Positions 17,993-29,100 of a DNA stretch of 64,000 nt are shown here, piece after piece. The stretch's first letter is position 1. Each line of letters opens with the position of its first letter. Made by a program: the position numbers and the translations under genes. The stretch spans positions 2,560,929-2,624,928 of the forward strand of contig LR733345.1 of NCBI GenBank assembly GCA_902506225.1, read 5' to 3'. The notes under the pieces were generated by a model, which was given only the letters and a program-made list of their open reading frames with translations, was not told the DNA's origin and did no database searches. Origin of the DNA: Faucicola sp902506225 (GTDB lineage: Bacteria > Pseudomonadota > Gammaproteobacteria > Pseudomonadales > Moraxellaceae).

Positions 17993-18211
17993 ATGGGTAA
18001 ACAGATGAATTATTTAGGTTTTCTTTGTTTAGGTCTAGGGATTTTGACATTGGTCGCGGGTATGCTATGTTTTTTATTATCTAAAGTCAGTAAGGAGCCG
18101 CCCGTCAGGTATAAAACCCAACGCATTGCGATGGTGCTGTTGCCACTGGCGATTGTACTGCTTAGTATCGGACTTAAATTTAGTATGAGTGTAGTGAATC
18201 CTGAGGTGTAA
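17993..18211 (+). CDS. Small two-helix membrane protein
   Basis: A 72-aa protein with two hydrophobic helices (about residues 8-28 and 45-64) joined by a basic loop. The second ATG at 18005 (MNYLGF) is an equally good start. It belongs to no family I recognise. A bidirectional terminator separates it from rapA. Confidence 0.55.
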   Translation: MGKQMNYLGFLCLGLGILTLVAGMLCFLLSKVSKEPPVRYKTQRIAMVLLPLAIVLLSIGLKFSMSVVNPEV

Positions 18212-18280
18212 ATAAATAGCTTTGATAACTAGACCTGTTAACTAGTCTTAACCACAAAATGAAAAGTGCACACATATAAT

Positions 18281-18309
18281 AAAGGTCAGCCTAATATAAG
18301 CTGACCTTT
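18281..18309. terminator. Bidirectional terminator between the small membrane protein and rapA
   Basis: AAAGGTCAGC and GCTGACCTTT form a perfect 10-bp stem around a 9-nt loop between two convergent genes, so it can end both transcripts. The flanking A and T runs are short. Confidence 0.7.
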
Positions 18310-18337
18310 AACCTAAATTAACCTAAATTCAAAACAA

Positions 18338-21187
18338 TTAAGCGGGCTTGACAGCGACTAGCACACGGATGCTATCAGGAATTAAGGATAAATGGCCCAG
18401 TGCATGTAAGCCCTGTTCTTGCAAACGTTTTAATTGATTGATTTCTGCGTCTCGTACATTCGGATTGATGGATTGCAAATATTGCAGGCGCTCCACTTCA
18501 CGCTCATAGCGCTGATTAAATACCTCTTTGGCTTGCTCACTTATCGCAGGTAATTGCTGGTTTGCCAATGCTACTGCTTGCTCATAGCGCACTTCGATGA
18601 TGTCTTTACGCGCTTTAATGACTTGACGCGCGCGGGTTTTATCCAAACGATGAATATGCGACACAATCATATCAGGCGCAATTTTATCGCTAAAATCAGT
18701 CCCTTGCTGGCTTAAAAACACCCGAATGAGCGGCTTTGGCAAAAATGCGGGTAAATTAAGGAGCTTTGGCGCAATCGCTTCAACACGAAAATTAACTTCG
18801 ACCAATACCAGTCCTTCAGGCATGGTATTACTTTGTAAGGTTGCAACCGTGGTATTACCAAACGTGCCTGCGTTGACCGTTTCAAAGATACTTTGCATCA
18901 AAGGATGCTCATAAGTCATGAATTCCATGTCTTCGCGTAATAACGCTTGGTCACGCTCAAAGGTCAAGGTCATACCATCTTCGGGGACTGCCAGTCCTTG
19001 CACCTGTACTTCATCGCTCGGATGCAGCATCAATGAGCCATCGCGCTGTCCACTATATTCCATATTGATGGACGACATAAAACGTTCAAACAAACGTGGC
19101 AACATGTGGGTATCATCAAAATCACGCATGGTGTAAGCGATTTTACTGGCGACACGCGGGCGACAAGAATTGTATTCAAGTAATCTGTCACGCCCTGCTT
19201 GCATGGCTGCTTCTAGTGCGAGGCGCTGGGCGTTGCCTTCTTCAATCAACTGATCTAAAGTAATTTCTTGACCCTCATCTTCGACTTTTTGCCCTTCAAG
19301 TAGCGGTTTTAAATCCACAATAAACTGCTCTTGAACGGTTTGCGCCGTGGGTGAGATTTGGTTAAAAATATTTAGCGCTTCGTTATACCAGCGGTACATA
19401 CGTTCAGTTGCCGTGCCTTCGACGAAAGGCACATGAATGGTAATCTCGTTTTGCTGACCAATCCGATCGAGGCGGCCAATCCGCTGCTCTAATGTATCAG
19501 GATTGGCAGGCAAATCAAATAATACCAAATCACTGGCAAACTGAAAATTACGCCCTTCAGAGCCAATTTCAGAAGCCAACAAGACTTGCGCGCCTTCAAT
19601 ATCGGCAAAATATGCAGCCGCTTGGTCGCGCTCCAGTAGGGTCATTTGCTCAGTAAAAATCGCAGTTTTAATGCCCGCATGCAATCGCAATACTGCCTCT
19701 AAACTCTCAACCGTTGCCCCACTGCGCGCAATCAGCAGCACCTTTTGATGTTTCAAGGTGTTTTTAAGCAAATCAACCAGCCAAGGCACCCGCGGGTCTT
19801 GTTCTAGCCAACTGCCATCGGGCTGTAACTCTTCTGGCCATAATTGTTCGCGTAATTTACCTTGGGTGTGATAACTGTCTTGCCAACTTATCGGGAGCGG
19901 CAACGGGTACGCCATTGAGCGCCGACCTTTGAAGCCAGAAATAAGCTCAGAGACGCTCTCACGGGTGTTGCGAAATAGCACACGGCCAGTACCATGACGA
20001 TCTAACAATTCATTGATGGCGCGCGCACGACCTTGCTCGTCATCACTGATGTCATGACCTAATAACTGGGCTAATGCTGATTTTTGCTTATCTGACAGCC
20101 ATTGGTCACTCAATAACACCTCAGCAATTGCGGCGGTTTGCGCAAAATTTTCTTCTGCATCAATAAAGTCGTCTAAATCATTAAAACGATTGGGATCTAA
20201 CAATCGTAACCGCGCAAAATGGCTTTCTAAACCTAACTGCTCAGGGGTTGCTGTGAGTAACAACACACCTGCGGTTTGTTTGGCCAAATCTTCAACCAAA
20301 TCGTATTTGTCATTACCCCCCTGCTCACTGTCCCAATGTAGATGGTGCGCTTCATCCACAACCAGCAAATCAAACCCCGCTTCCAAGGCTTTTTCATGCA
20401 AATCTTCATGGTCGAGTAGCAAATCGATACTGGCAATAATCAACTGCTCAGTGGCGAAGGGATTTTGCTCAGGGTCATGCTCTGCAATCGCTGCGGTTCT
20501 GACCAAATCAAAAATCGCAAACTCAAGATTGAAACGACGACGCATTTCAATCATCCATTGGTACTGCAAACTATCCGGTACCAAAATCAAAATACGCTCA
20601 GATTTGCCGGTAATTAATTGCTGATGAATAATCAGACCCGCTTCAATTGTCTTGCCAAGCCCTACTTCATCAGCAAGCAAGACACGCGGCGCGATACGTT
20701 TACCTACTTCATGGGCGATATACAGCTGGTGCTCAATGATATCGACACGCGCACCCATCAAGCCTCTTAGTGGATGAGACGCCAAATAGGCTTGGGTACG
20801 CAGTAGCTCTTGGCGCAGTTCGTACCAATCATTTTGGTGGATACGACTGGCGAGCAAGCGTTCAAGCGGTTTTGCCAGATTAATATTAGCCGCAAGGCGG
20901 GTTTCCATAATCGCACGGTCATGACCTTCAACCGAGTATTTATAGACGCCATTGGTTTCTTCAAAATCGCTGACCACATACGACGCGCCATCTTGGTCGT
21001 GTATGGTATCCCCTGCTTTGAAAGTCACACGCGACAAAGGCGCCGATGTCTTGGCATACACACGCGTTTCTTCACTTTGCGGGAACAAAATATGCACGCA
21101 GCGTTCATCAACGAGCACGACGACGCCCAGCCCCAATTCATTCTCTGTATCCGACAGATAACGTTGTCCAATCGCAAAATCAGTCAT
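18338..21187 (-). CDS. rapA: RNA polymerase-associated SNF2-family protein RapA (HepA)
   Basis: RapA is a Swi2/Snf2 ATPase that recycles stalled RNA polymerase. Visible motifs are the N-terminal tudor-like DFAIGQRYLSDTENELGLG, Walker A LADEVGLGKT (about residue 170), Walker B VVDEAHHLHW, motif III LLLTATP, and the C-terminal helicase block LEQRIGRLDRIGQ. The frame extends seven codons upstream to a TTG, but I chose the ATG at 21187 because RapA proteins start a few residues before GQR. At 949 aa it matches the family (about 960). Confidence 0.94.
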   Translation of the reverse strand: MTDFAIGQRYLSDTENELGLGVVVLVDERCVHILFPQSEETRVYAKTSAPLSRVTFKAGDTIHDQDGASYVVSDFEETNGVYKYSVEGHDRAIMETRLAANINLAKPLERLLASRIHQNDWYELRQELLRTQAYLASHPLRGLMGARVDIIEHQLYIAHEVGKRIAPRVLLADEVGLGKTIEAGLIIHQQLITGKSERILILVPDSLQYQWMIEMRRRFNLEFAIFDLVRTAAIAEHDPEQNPFATEQLIIASIDLLLDHEDLHEKALEAGFDLLVVDEAHHLHWDSEQGGNDKYDLVEDLAKQTAGVLLLTATPEQLGLESHFARLRLLDPNRFNDLDDFIDAEENFAQTAAIAEVLLSDQWLSDKQKSALAQLLGHDISDDEQGRARAINELLDRHGTGRVLFRNTRESVSELISGFKGRRSMAYPLPLPISWQDSYHTQGKLREQLWPEELQPDGSWLEQDPRVPWLVDLLKNTLKHQKVLLIARSGATVESLEAVLRLHAGIKTAIFTEQMTLLERDQAAAYFADIEGAQVLLASEIGSEGRNFQFASDLVLFDLPANPDTLEQRIGRLDRIGQQNEITIHVPFVEGTATERMYRWYNEALNIFNQISPTAQTVQEQFIVDLKPLLEGQKVEDEGQEITLDQLIEEGNAQRLALEAAMQAGRDRLLEYNSCRPRVASKIAYTMRDFDDTHMLPRLFERFMSSINMEYSGQRDGSLMLHPSDEVQVQGLAVPEDGMTLTFERDQALLREDMEFMTYEHPLMQSIFETVNAGTFGNTTVATLQSNTMPEGLVLVEVNFRVEAIAPKLLNLPAFLPKPLIRVFLSQQGTDFSDKIAPDMIVSHIHRLDKTRARQVIKARKDIIEVRYEQAVALANQQLPAISEQAKEVFNQRYEREVERLQYLQSINPNVRDAEINQLKRLQEQGLHALGHLSLIPDSIRVLVAVKPA

Positions 21188-21299
21188 ACCGCTTAACCAT
21201 GCTTCCAAATGAGAAATTTAAATGATGAAAAGTAAAACTGTTTATGATAGCAAAAATTACATTTTCAAGTGAATGATTTTGTTGATAACTGCTGTTTAC

Positions 21300-22112
21300 T
21301 TATTCATCATTCGCTACCAACGGACTGACGACTGGCATACCTTCGGTCATGAGCGCTTGTGTGAGCATCTCGATATTATACACCGCGTGACTTTTTACCG
21401 TATTTTCAAAGTAAATATACAAGGTATCAAAATTGGCTTGTTGATTGGCAATCGTCTTTGCCCAAGCTTGCATTTCTGTATTACTGTATCGATAATCATG
21501 CCGCTCGGCAGCCGAATGGGCGTCCCACCAGTCTAAGTTTTGCCCATGCATGCGTAAATAACCGATGCGGCTAGTAAACAACAGCCGACTGGGCGGTAAA
21601 CCATGGATATTTGGATAGTCCACACTACACCAAATCAAATTTTGCTGCTGAAAACTGGCGTAAACTTGCGGGATATGCCAGCTTTGGTGGCGAAACTCTA
21701 TCGCCAATGGTAACCCATCAAACCAACTGGTTAAGGTTGCCAAATACTGACGATGTGCCACCGTTCTATCAAAACCATGCGGAAATTGAATCAATAACGC
21801 AGCCAAGCAATCTGCCGTCAAGATAGGTTCAATCGCCTGCAAAAAAGCTTGCGCGGTCTCGGCAGTAGCGGCTAATCGGTGGGTAAAATCTTGGTGAATC
21901 TTAATCGAAAATTTTAGCTGCCCGTTGGATTTTTTGAGCATACCTTCATACGCTTTTCGACCTAAAGGCGCATAGAAGCTACTATTGATTTCAACAGTGG
22001 CATAATGACGACTATACTCGGTTAAAAATTCGGTTTTTTTGGTGTCAGCAGGATACAGGATTCCCAAAAAATCCGTATCACTGTATCCACCGGTTCCGAT
22101 ATAGATGCTCAT
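21300..22112 (-). CDS. DUF72 (YecE-like) protein
   Basis: A 270-aa TIM-barrel-like protein of the COG1801 family. It starts with IYIGTGGYSD, then EINSSFY, FSIKIHQDFTH, an ALLIQFPHGF block, AIEFRHQSW and YLRMHGQ. These stretches are the conserved family positions. The biochemical function is not established. It stands between rapA and dgkA, all on the minus strand. Confidence 0.85.
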   Translation of the reverse strand: MSIYIGTGGYSDTDFLGILYPADTKKTEFLTEYSRHYATVEINSSFYAPLGRKAYEGMLKKSNGQLKFSIKIHQDFTHRLAATAETAQAFLQAIEPILTADCLAALLIQFPHGFDRTVAHRQYLATLTSWFDGLPLAIEFRHQSWHIPQVYASFQQQNLIWCSVDYPNIHGLPPSRLLFTSRIGYLRMHGQNLDWWDAHSAAERHDYRYSNTEMQAWAKTIANQQANFDTLYIYFENTVKSHAVYNIEMLTQALMTEGMPVVSPLVANDE

Positions 22113-22155
22113 AGAAAATTGGTTCTACTCAATTTCAAAATTAGCCCATCATTGA

Positions 22156-22608
22156 TTAATAGAAATTAATAAAAGTCGTATACAACGCCATCATCCATAA
22201 CAAAAACAGCATCGTCAAGGCTAACAGCTGCGCGGCAGAACCTACATCTTTGCCAATCTTTGCCAACGGATGACGTTCTGTCGATGTATGGTCAATCGAC
22301 GCTTCAATACCGGTATTAAACAACTCAACGATGAGAGAAAAAAACGATGAAAACACCAGTATCATTTTAATTGGCATCATAAAAGGTAAAAAAATCAGCA
22401 CAACTAATAAAATGCTATTGAGCCATGCAACCTGTCGAAAAGCCGCTTCATTTTGATACGCCGCAACCAAACCATCTTTTGAGTAACCTGCGGCATTAAT
22501 GATACGTTTGAGACCCGTTTTTCCCTTGGTCTGCGCGGCATATCCTTCTAAATGGCTAGCGAATTTATCAGAGCGCTGATTTGAACTAGGTGATGTCATG
22601 GTGATCAT
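22156..22608 (-). CDS. dgkA: Diacylglycerol kinase
   Basis: A 150-aa inner-membrane enzyme that phosphorylates diacylglycerol to phosphatidate, recycling lipid from envelope glucan synthesis. It has the amphipathic start NAAGYSKDGL, the EAAFRQ motif, and the active-site block VELFNTGIEASIDH followed by KDVGSAAQ, with three membrane helices. An extra 25-residue N-terminus precedes the conserved part; the start could be the ATG at 22608 or at 22599. Confidence 0.93.
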   Translation of the reverse strand: MITMTSPSSNQRSDKFASHLEGYAAQTKGKTGLKRIINAAGYSKDGLVAAYQNEAAFRQVAWLNSILLVVLIFLPFMMPIKMILVFSSFFSLIVELFNTGIEASIDHTSTERHPLAKIGKDVGSAAQLLALTMLFLLWMMALYTTFINFY

Positions 22609-22862
22609 TGGGTTATAAAAAATTTTCTCATTCTACCATAGATTAATCCTAGAATTTTCACAATATCTACTGCCGCGAGCATTGATAGCCGTTGATAAAT
22701 AAGCTTTGAATCATGCGAATTTAAGTGCAAATAAAATCTATAAATATTGATTGCCATTTTAATGATAATGGCATAAATTCTAAGACTTCTGCTATTTTTT
22801 GCAGCCACCACTCCACCTTGCTTTTTTTAGTTAGTGTTGTCACCTTATTCGATGAAAAATCT

Positions 22863-23648
22863 ATGATGAAATTACGCGCCACTTGCCAACTCGATTATCA
22901 CTTTTCCCAGCCAACCCCTGCAGTGTTTCTACTACGACCGCAATCAGGGTTAGCACAGCAGATCACTCAAGAAGAATGGCAAGTCACACCACCCCTAGAA
23001 GTTACAAGCTATAACGACAATTTTGGTAACTTATGTGACAGGGTTTTATTTCCAATGGGTGATTACCAAGTTAGCCTAACAGTTGAACTATATACTAGCG
23101 AATGGATAGATGTCGCACCCGGTATGCCGAAAACACCGATTGAGCAGCTGCCTTCAGATACGATGGTATATTTGTTACCCAGTCGCTATTGTCTGCCAGA
23201 ATTTCTACTTCAAGAAGCCCAAATGATAACCCAAGATTTTGCCGAAGGTTATGACAAAGCAGCGGCAATTTGCAACTATATTCACCAAAACTTTACTTAC
23301 CAATATGGGAGTAGTACAGCAGAGACCACAGCACTAGACACGTGGCAGCATAAAAAAGGCGTCTGTCGTGACTTTGCCCATTTGGGTATTAGTCTGTCAC
23401 GGGCATTAGATATGCCCGCTCGCATGGTAGTTGGGTACTTATATCAACTTGACCCAATGGACTTACATGCGTGGTATGAGGTTTTTATTGGCGACCGTTG
23501 GTACACATTTGACGCAACGCAATCTGCACCAAAAGGCGGTCGTGTGATCTTAGGTTATGGAAGGGATGCTGCGGATGTTGCTTTTGCGACTTTCTTCGCG
23601 CCATTTGAATTAAAAGATATGAAAGTTAACGTAGAAAAAATCGACTGA
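22863..23648 (+). CDS. Transglutaminase-like cysteine protease-fold protein
   Basis: A 261-aa protein from the ATG at 22863; the longer frame from a GTG at 22725 is probably untranslated. The catalytic triad of the transglutaminase core is visible: Cys in KGVCRDFAHLG, His in DLHAWYEVF and Asp in FDATQS. An N-terminal beta-rich domain (about residues 1-90) precedes it. Such proteins are often proteases or amidases with unknown substrate. It is divergent to dgkA. Confidence 0.82.
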   Translation: MMKLRATCQLDYHFSQPTPAVFLLRPQSGLAQQITQEEWQVTPPLEVTSYNDNFGNLCDRVLFPMGDYQVSLTVELYTSEWIDVAPGMPKTPIEQLPSDTMVYLLPSRYCLPEFLLQEAQMITQDFAEGYDKAAAICNYIHQNFTYQYGSSTAETTALDTWQHKKGVCRDFAHLGISLSRALDMPARMVVGYLYQLDPMDLHAWYEVFIGDRWYTFDATQSAPKGGRVILGYGRDAADVAFATFFAPFELKDMKVNVEKID

Positions 23649-23751
23649 TTTTAGTAGAGATGTTCAAAGTGGAAGCCTCTATTAGAAGGCTTTCATCCCA
23701 ATTTTTTAATTACCAATATTCATAACTTAGATTGTTGCAAACCCACAAAGC

Positions 23752-23788
23752 AAAAAAACACCCCCTTACTGTTGTAAGGGGGTGTTTT
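23752..23788 (-). terminator. Terminator of the rRNA operon
   Basis: On the minus strand an AACACCCCCTTAC arm pairs with GTAAGGGGGTGTT around a 4-nt loop and is followed by seven T residues. It lies just after the 5S rRNA 3' end and is a strong rho-independent terminator. Confidence 0.9.
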
Positions 23789-23798
23789 GGAATAGGGA

Positions 23799-23911
23799 GC
23801 TGACGATGACCTACTCTCACATGGGCGAACCACACTACCATTGGCGCATTGGAGTTTCACTTCTGAGTTCGGGAAGGGATCAGGTGGGACCTCCAAGCTA
23901 TTATCGTCAGC
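23799..23911 (-). rRNA. rrf: 5S ribosomal RNA
   Basis: The reverse strand carries a full 5S rRNA of about 113 nt: the pairing ends GCTGACGAT and ATCGTCAGC, the conserved CCGAACTCAGAAGTGAA loop, and GGTCCCACCTGATCCC. It is followed by the operon terminator. Upstream of it in transcription order one finds an ITS with tRNA genes rather than 23S rRNA, which is abnormal. Confidence 0.93.
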
Positions 23912-23913
23912 AA

Positions 23914-23989
23914 AAGGTTAATTATCTTCGTTGGAACTTGATAATTAACCCAGACTCATTTCTCTATGTTGTTATTGAATTATCAGACC
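23914..23989 (-). repeat. 76-bp spacer repeat containing an 11-bp hairpin
   Basis: This stretch is identical to 25325-25400, where it lies between 23S rRNA and tRNA-Ala. It contains GGTTAATTATC and GATAATTAACC, a perfect 11-bp inverted repeat that would form a hairpin in the precursor RNA, possibly an RNase III processing site. Its presence both beside 5S and in the 16S-23S spacer offers a route for the loss or collapse of 23S here. Confidence 0.7.
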
Positions 23990-24084
23990 TTCGTCAGGTC
24001 GTGATTTCTGATAAAACAGATTGAAGTAATCTCTTAATATGCTTACTAAATTACTCTGTCTGCTTTATTACGTTAAGCTAATTA

Positions 24085-24160
24085 TGGTGGAGCCAAGGAG
24101 AGTCGAACTCCTGACCTCCTGCGTGCAAGGCAGGCGCTCTACCAACTGAGCTATGGCCCC
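24085..24160 (-). tRNA. tRNA-Ala (TGC anticodon), first copy
   Basis: 76 nt on the minus strand starting GGGGCCATAGCTCAG, with anticodon loop CTTGCAC (TGC), T-arm GTTCGACTC and an encoded CCA end. It lies in an rRNA spacer together with tRNA-Ile. It is identical to the copy at 25487-25562. Confidence 0.96.
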
Positions 24161-24245
24161 TGAGCGAGGATAAGCAAAGCATCGCTTTGCCCGAGTGCAA
24201 GAGAATTTACCAAGTAAATTCTAAAGCATTTAACCTCTGCTTAAA

Positions 24246-24322
24246 TGGTGGGTCTAATAAGACTTGAACTTATGACCCCTGCCTTATCAAGGCAGTGCTC
24301 TAACCAACTGAGCTATAGACCC
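24246..24322 (-). tRNA. tRNA-Ile (GAT anticodon), first copy
   Basis: 77 nt on the minus strand starting GGGTCTATAGCTCAG, with anticodon stem-loop GCCTTGATAAGGC (GAT) and an encoded CCA end. The spacing to tRNA-Ala is 85 nt, against 11 nt in the second copy. The sequences flanking it (24163-24225 and 24323-24385) are a near-identical about 60-bp repeat, so the two spacers come from different rRNA operons. Confidence 0.96.
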
Positions 24323-24401
24323 TGAACGAGGATTAGCAAAGCATCGCTTTGCCCGAGTGCAAGAGAATTTACGAAGTAAATTCTAAAGCCGTAACCCTCG
24401 A

Positions 24402-24528
<127 letters not shown>

Positions 24529-25190
24529 GGTTTCGGGTCTATACCCTGCAACTAGACGCCCTATTAAGACTCGGTTTCCCTACGGCTCCCCTATTCGGTT
24601 AACCTTGCTACAGAATATAAGTCGCTGACCCATTATACAAAAGGTACGCCGTCACATCATAAATGATGCTCCGACTGCTTGTATGCACACGGTTTCAGGT
24701 TCTATTTCACTCCCCTCACAGGGGTTCTTTTCGCCTTTCCCTCACGGTACTGGTTCACTATCGGTCAGTCAGGAGTATTTAGCCTTGGAGGATGGTCCCC
24801 CCATCTTCAGACAGAATTTCTCGTGTTCCGCCCTACTTAATATGCTTCTTATAACCTTTCGAGTACGGGATTATCACCCTCTACGATTGACCTTTCCAAG
24901 TCATTCCTCTAAATTATAATCAGTCGGCTCCTCCCCGTTCGCTCGCCGCTACTAGGGGAATCTCTATTGATGTCTTTTCCTCGGGTTACTGAGATGTTTC
25001 ACTTCTCCCGGTTTGCCCCCCGCTATAAAATATAGCGGGGTACCTACCTTATGGTAGGTGGGTTTCCCCATTCAGATATCGCCGGATCACAGGATATTGC
25101 CGCCTCCCCGACGCTTTTCGCAGGCTGTCACGTCTTTCATCGCCTCTGACTGCCAAGGCATCCACCATGTGCACTTCATTACTTGACTAT
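24529..25190 (-). rRNA. 23S ribosomal RNA, 5' fragment
   Basis: The minus strand carries the 5' domain of 23S rRNA, from the start region (AGTCAAGTAATGAAGTGCAC, then GGTGGATGCCTTGGC at about 25165) to the conserved GCAGGGTATAGACCCGAAAC at its broken end. That is about 660 nt, domain I of the molecule. The remaining about 2.2 kb of 23S is absent. Confidence 0.9.
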
Positions 25191-25486
25191 ACAACCCTAA
25201 AGGGTCGTATAGGTAATGGTAACGATCTTCACCTATGTTTACGCTTGATTCAGTTCTCTTTACTTTTAAGTAATCAGTTATTCCAATCATTTCTTTGGGT
25301 CTGATTGGCTGATTACTAAGGTTAATTATCTTCGTTGGAACTTGATAATTAACCCAGACTCATTTCTCTATGTTGTTATTGAATTATCAGACCCTCGTCA
25401 GGTCGTGATTTCTGATAAAACAGATTGAAGTAATCTCTTAATACATACTAAATTACTCTGTCTGCTTTATTACGTTAAGCTAATTA

Positions 25487-25562
25487 TGGTGGAGCCAAGG
25501 AGAGTCGAACTCCTGACCTCCTGCGTGCAAGGCAGGCGCTCTACCAACTGAGCTATGGCCCC
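25487..25562 (-). tRNA. tRNA-Ala (TGC anticodon), second copy
   Basis: Identical to the tRNA at 24085-24160, in the spacer upstream of the 23S 5' fragment, which is its normal place in an rRNA operon. Confidence 0.96.
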
Positions 25563-25573
25563 TAAGTAAGAGG

Positions 25574-25650
25574 TGGTGGGTCTAATAAGACTTGAACTTA
25601 TGACCCCTGCCTTATCAAGGCAGTGCTCTAACCAACTGAGCTATAGACCC
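25574..25650 (-). tRNA. tRNA-Ile (GAT anticodon), second copy
   Basis: Identical to the tRNA at 24246-24322. It lies 11 nt from tRNA-Ala and is followed by a spacer whose sequence differs from that of the first copy. Confidence 0.96.
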
Positions 25651-25813
25651 CGAGAACCGTTAAAAAATTGCATCGCAATTTTAGGTTCGAGCTAAAATCC
25701 TTTGCTAAGGATTTTAGTCTTAGCCTTGCTATTTGCGCTGCTGTAGATTAACGATTATTAGCTTATTTATACACAAGAACAACTTGCTGTGAATTCTCAC
25801 TTAGTGCTTTAGT

Positions 25814-25983
<170 letters not shown>

Positions 25984-25984
25984 N

Positions 25985-26111
25985 CAGTCGCTTGATTACC
26001 ATACCCCTGCACAGGTTTATTTAAACAATAGTTCAGTTAATCCTATGCTTTATCAACCCAATTCTATCTTAATTTTGTGATTATTTGGTCTGGACATTGG
26101 GGAGTACCTTA
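25985..26111. repeat. 127-bp inverted terminal repeat, left arm
   Basis: The arm begins right after the 'n' at 25984 and is the exact reverse complement of 63874-64000, the last 127 bases of the window. On its minus strand it encodes the C-terminus ...SPMSRPNNHKIKIELG of the gene at 63078, without the gene body. The exact length of 127 and the positions at sequence ends suggest contig ends that entered the same repeat. Confidence 0.9.
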
Positions 26112-26128
26112 CAAATCTTGCAAATTTT

Positions 26129-29100
26129 TTGGATATTGAAGCCAACGGGCAAATGATTCGATATAACCACTTCAATACTCTACCAAATAGATTATCTAAA
26201 GAACTGTTATTGCATGTAAGTCAACAGAGTATCCAGAGTTATCTAAAATATATCGAAACGCCTATCATTGAAAGAGATGATAGATTCAAACAAGGACATC
26301 TGTTGGTTGTTGGTGTTTCAGGGGTCGGCAAAACGACTTATTGTCTAGGATTACTGCAAAATCATTTAAAGAAAAATTATCCAGCCTTAGTTCTTTCAAA
26401 TGAAACTATAGCTCATGCTTTGTCTATAGAAGAAGCGATTGAGCAAGAGTTAAAGCGATATTCACCAGATTTATTACCGAATTCGGGGAAAGATTGTCTA
26501 GAACTATGCACTAATGACAATCCATTATTAATTTTAGTCGAGGATACTAATAAAGCTCATAATCCTACAGAGCTTATAAAGAAATTGGTTTCGTGGGCAA
26601 ATGAATCACAGCATTGGTATATGCTATGTCCAATTTGGAATCGCCACCAAGAAAGGCTGGATTTTGAAAAAAAAGAAAGATTAGAAAACTCAAAAATCAC
26701 TATTAAGTACTTAAATAATTATACTGACGATGAAGCGTTTAGAGCTATATCTGCTCGCTATAAGCAAGAAAATTTGCAAATCAACCCTATACACGCAAAG
26801 CAAATAGTTAAAGACTTGGGAAATGACCCACTACTAATTTCTTTAGTTAGTTTAACTGAGGATAATGATAATAAAGATATTATTGGTTCATACATTAACC
26901 AAACTTTAAAGTCGACAATTCATCAAAATGCAAACTATTTCGAATATGAACTTGAAGAAGCAATTCTTGAATTTGCATTTAATGTATTTAAACAGAAAAA
27001 TTTAAGTCCCAATGTGCGTGAGTTGAATCAATTAGTTTCTGAGAAAAATAGACTAATTATTAGACTCATTCTAAATGATGAAAATTTGTACAGAGTTCAT
27101 AACGAATCAATTATACCTAGACATGATCGAATCCATAATTACCTGATGGCTAAAGCCATCAAATCATCCTTAGCGGACAATTTTTTCGATAAAAGTGAAT
27201 TATTTTTTGCGGAAATAATTGGTTTGTCTTGTGTCATGGCAAACTTACCAAAAAATGAATTGCGGGAAATTTGCACAAAAAACCCTCTAGTTGCTTTCCA
27301 TGCGTTTGCCCATGCGATAAAACTAAGAATAGACTATATACCTACGGCTGTCTCATGTATTAAGGATTGGCTCAGTGAGCCAAATACCTTATTAAAATTT
27401 AAATCGAGTCATAGATTTAAATCGCTAGTCATATTACATGATGTAATTCATCCAACAGTTAATGAAATTCTCGCTCTTTATCCAACTTCTGACCATTACT
27501 TAATTTTTTATGAAACGGCTTTTAAAAATGGGGACTTGATTAATGGGTTAAGATTGATAGCTCATTATGAACTCGGTCTAACTGTTAATGGCTTAGATGA
27601 TTTGGTTCGATTTGTTTTATATCAACAAAATACTGATATTATTGAAGAAATTAAAGCTCTTTTAAGTTCTTCAACGACATCTTTAAAATTGAAGCATTTA
27701 GCTCTACAATTAATAGGTTATACAGGAGATAAGCAGTTTGCTAATAGTGTACGAAAGGCATTTGTATTGATTCCCGAAAATGAAAAAGACTATCGAATTT
27801 TTATGTGGGCGGGTGCAAGGGTTTGTGATGACGACCCTGAATCACTGCTTGGTCCAATTTTTAACTATTGGGAAAATTTATCTGATGAAGAAGATGAATT
27901 CAAAGGAAGTGAAAAAGGAGATTTTGCTCACTACAGTTTAGATTGGATGTTTAGAGATTATATTCCATTAAACGCTATTCATTATATTTTAGAACAATCT
28001 CTTAGAAGAGAAAAACTCAAGTGGGAAATTTTCGTACTTTTGAGAGAAGTAGATCAACCAGATGTTTTCGAATACCAAGCAAGGGAGTTAGCTAATAGAG
28101 ATAAAAATAATCCAGATAATACTTTTTTAGTTTTTAATATGCTTGAAAGACCTGCAAAAAAACGTGAAAAAGGTCAGGGAACTTTTAAGCCAACTGTATG
28201 GAAAGAATCATTCATATCAGATCAGAGCAAAGCAAGGTTACAAGGTTTATTTGAAAACACCAATAATGACGAGCTATTTAGAAAGTACGCTTTCAAACTT
28301 TGGGAAATGAGTATTAGCGAAAATGATATTGTTATCTGTCAGCGAATTTCACCAAATGATATTTGCTATCCCATTTCAATCTGGGGAAGAGCACGACGAA
28401 GAGATTTGACAGTTATTGATGAATTGATTAAAAAAATAAAGGATAATCCTAGTTATTGGTGGCAATGTGCTAGATATATTTGGCATGAAAAATTAGAACG
28501 GCTATTGGAAGAACAGGTCTCTAGCATTACTCCTGATAGTGGCAATAATTTTTTCTGGATAGTTCATGAATTATTTGAAAAACTGCCAGTAGTTAAGGCT
28601 GAAAAAATACTTATCGATAATTGGCACAACCTCTCCAGCCATCCGGAATTTATTGGAATCGCATTAAGGCTTGCAACTAAAGGTTTAACAGAACTTGTTG
28701 CTCATACACTTGAGTCACAATCCGAATCTGATAAATCTCTTATCCTTGAGCAAGCTAAATTTACTTTGAGCAGAAACTATACAAGTATCAACTTCCTTCA
28801 AAGTTTACAGCAATTAGAAGCATTAAAAGATTATTTGCCATATTTTGATGGCTTTTTCTTAGAAAATCTTTGTCAAACGTGCTTAAAAAATGATTGGCGA
28901 GATTTCTTAGTGACTTATCTATTACCGCGATTACCTCAAGAAAGTCGTGTTAGGTACGCTCAAATTAGTACTAAAGATTTGGATGAGGCAGTAAATAAAA
29001 GACGAAGTTCATTTGAATATTATTGGTTCAAGCAAAATATGGATTTAGGTTGGAAACATGATGAATTGCTACTAACTTTATTTGATTGGTATGCTAATCA

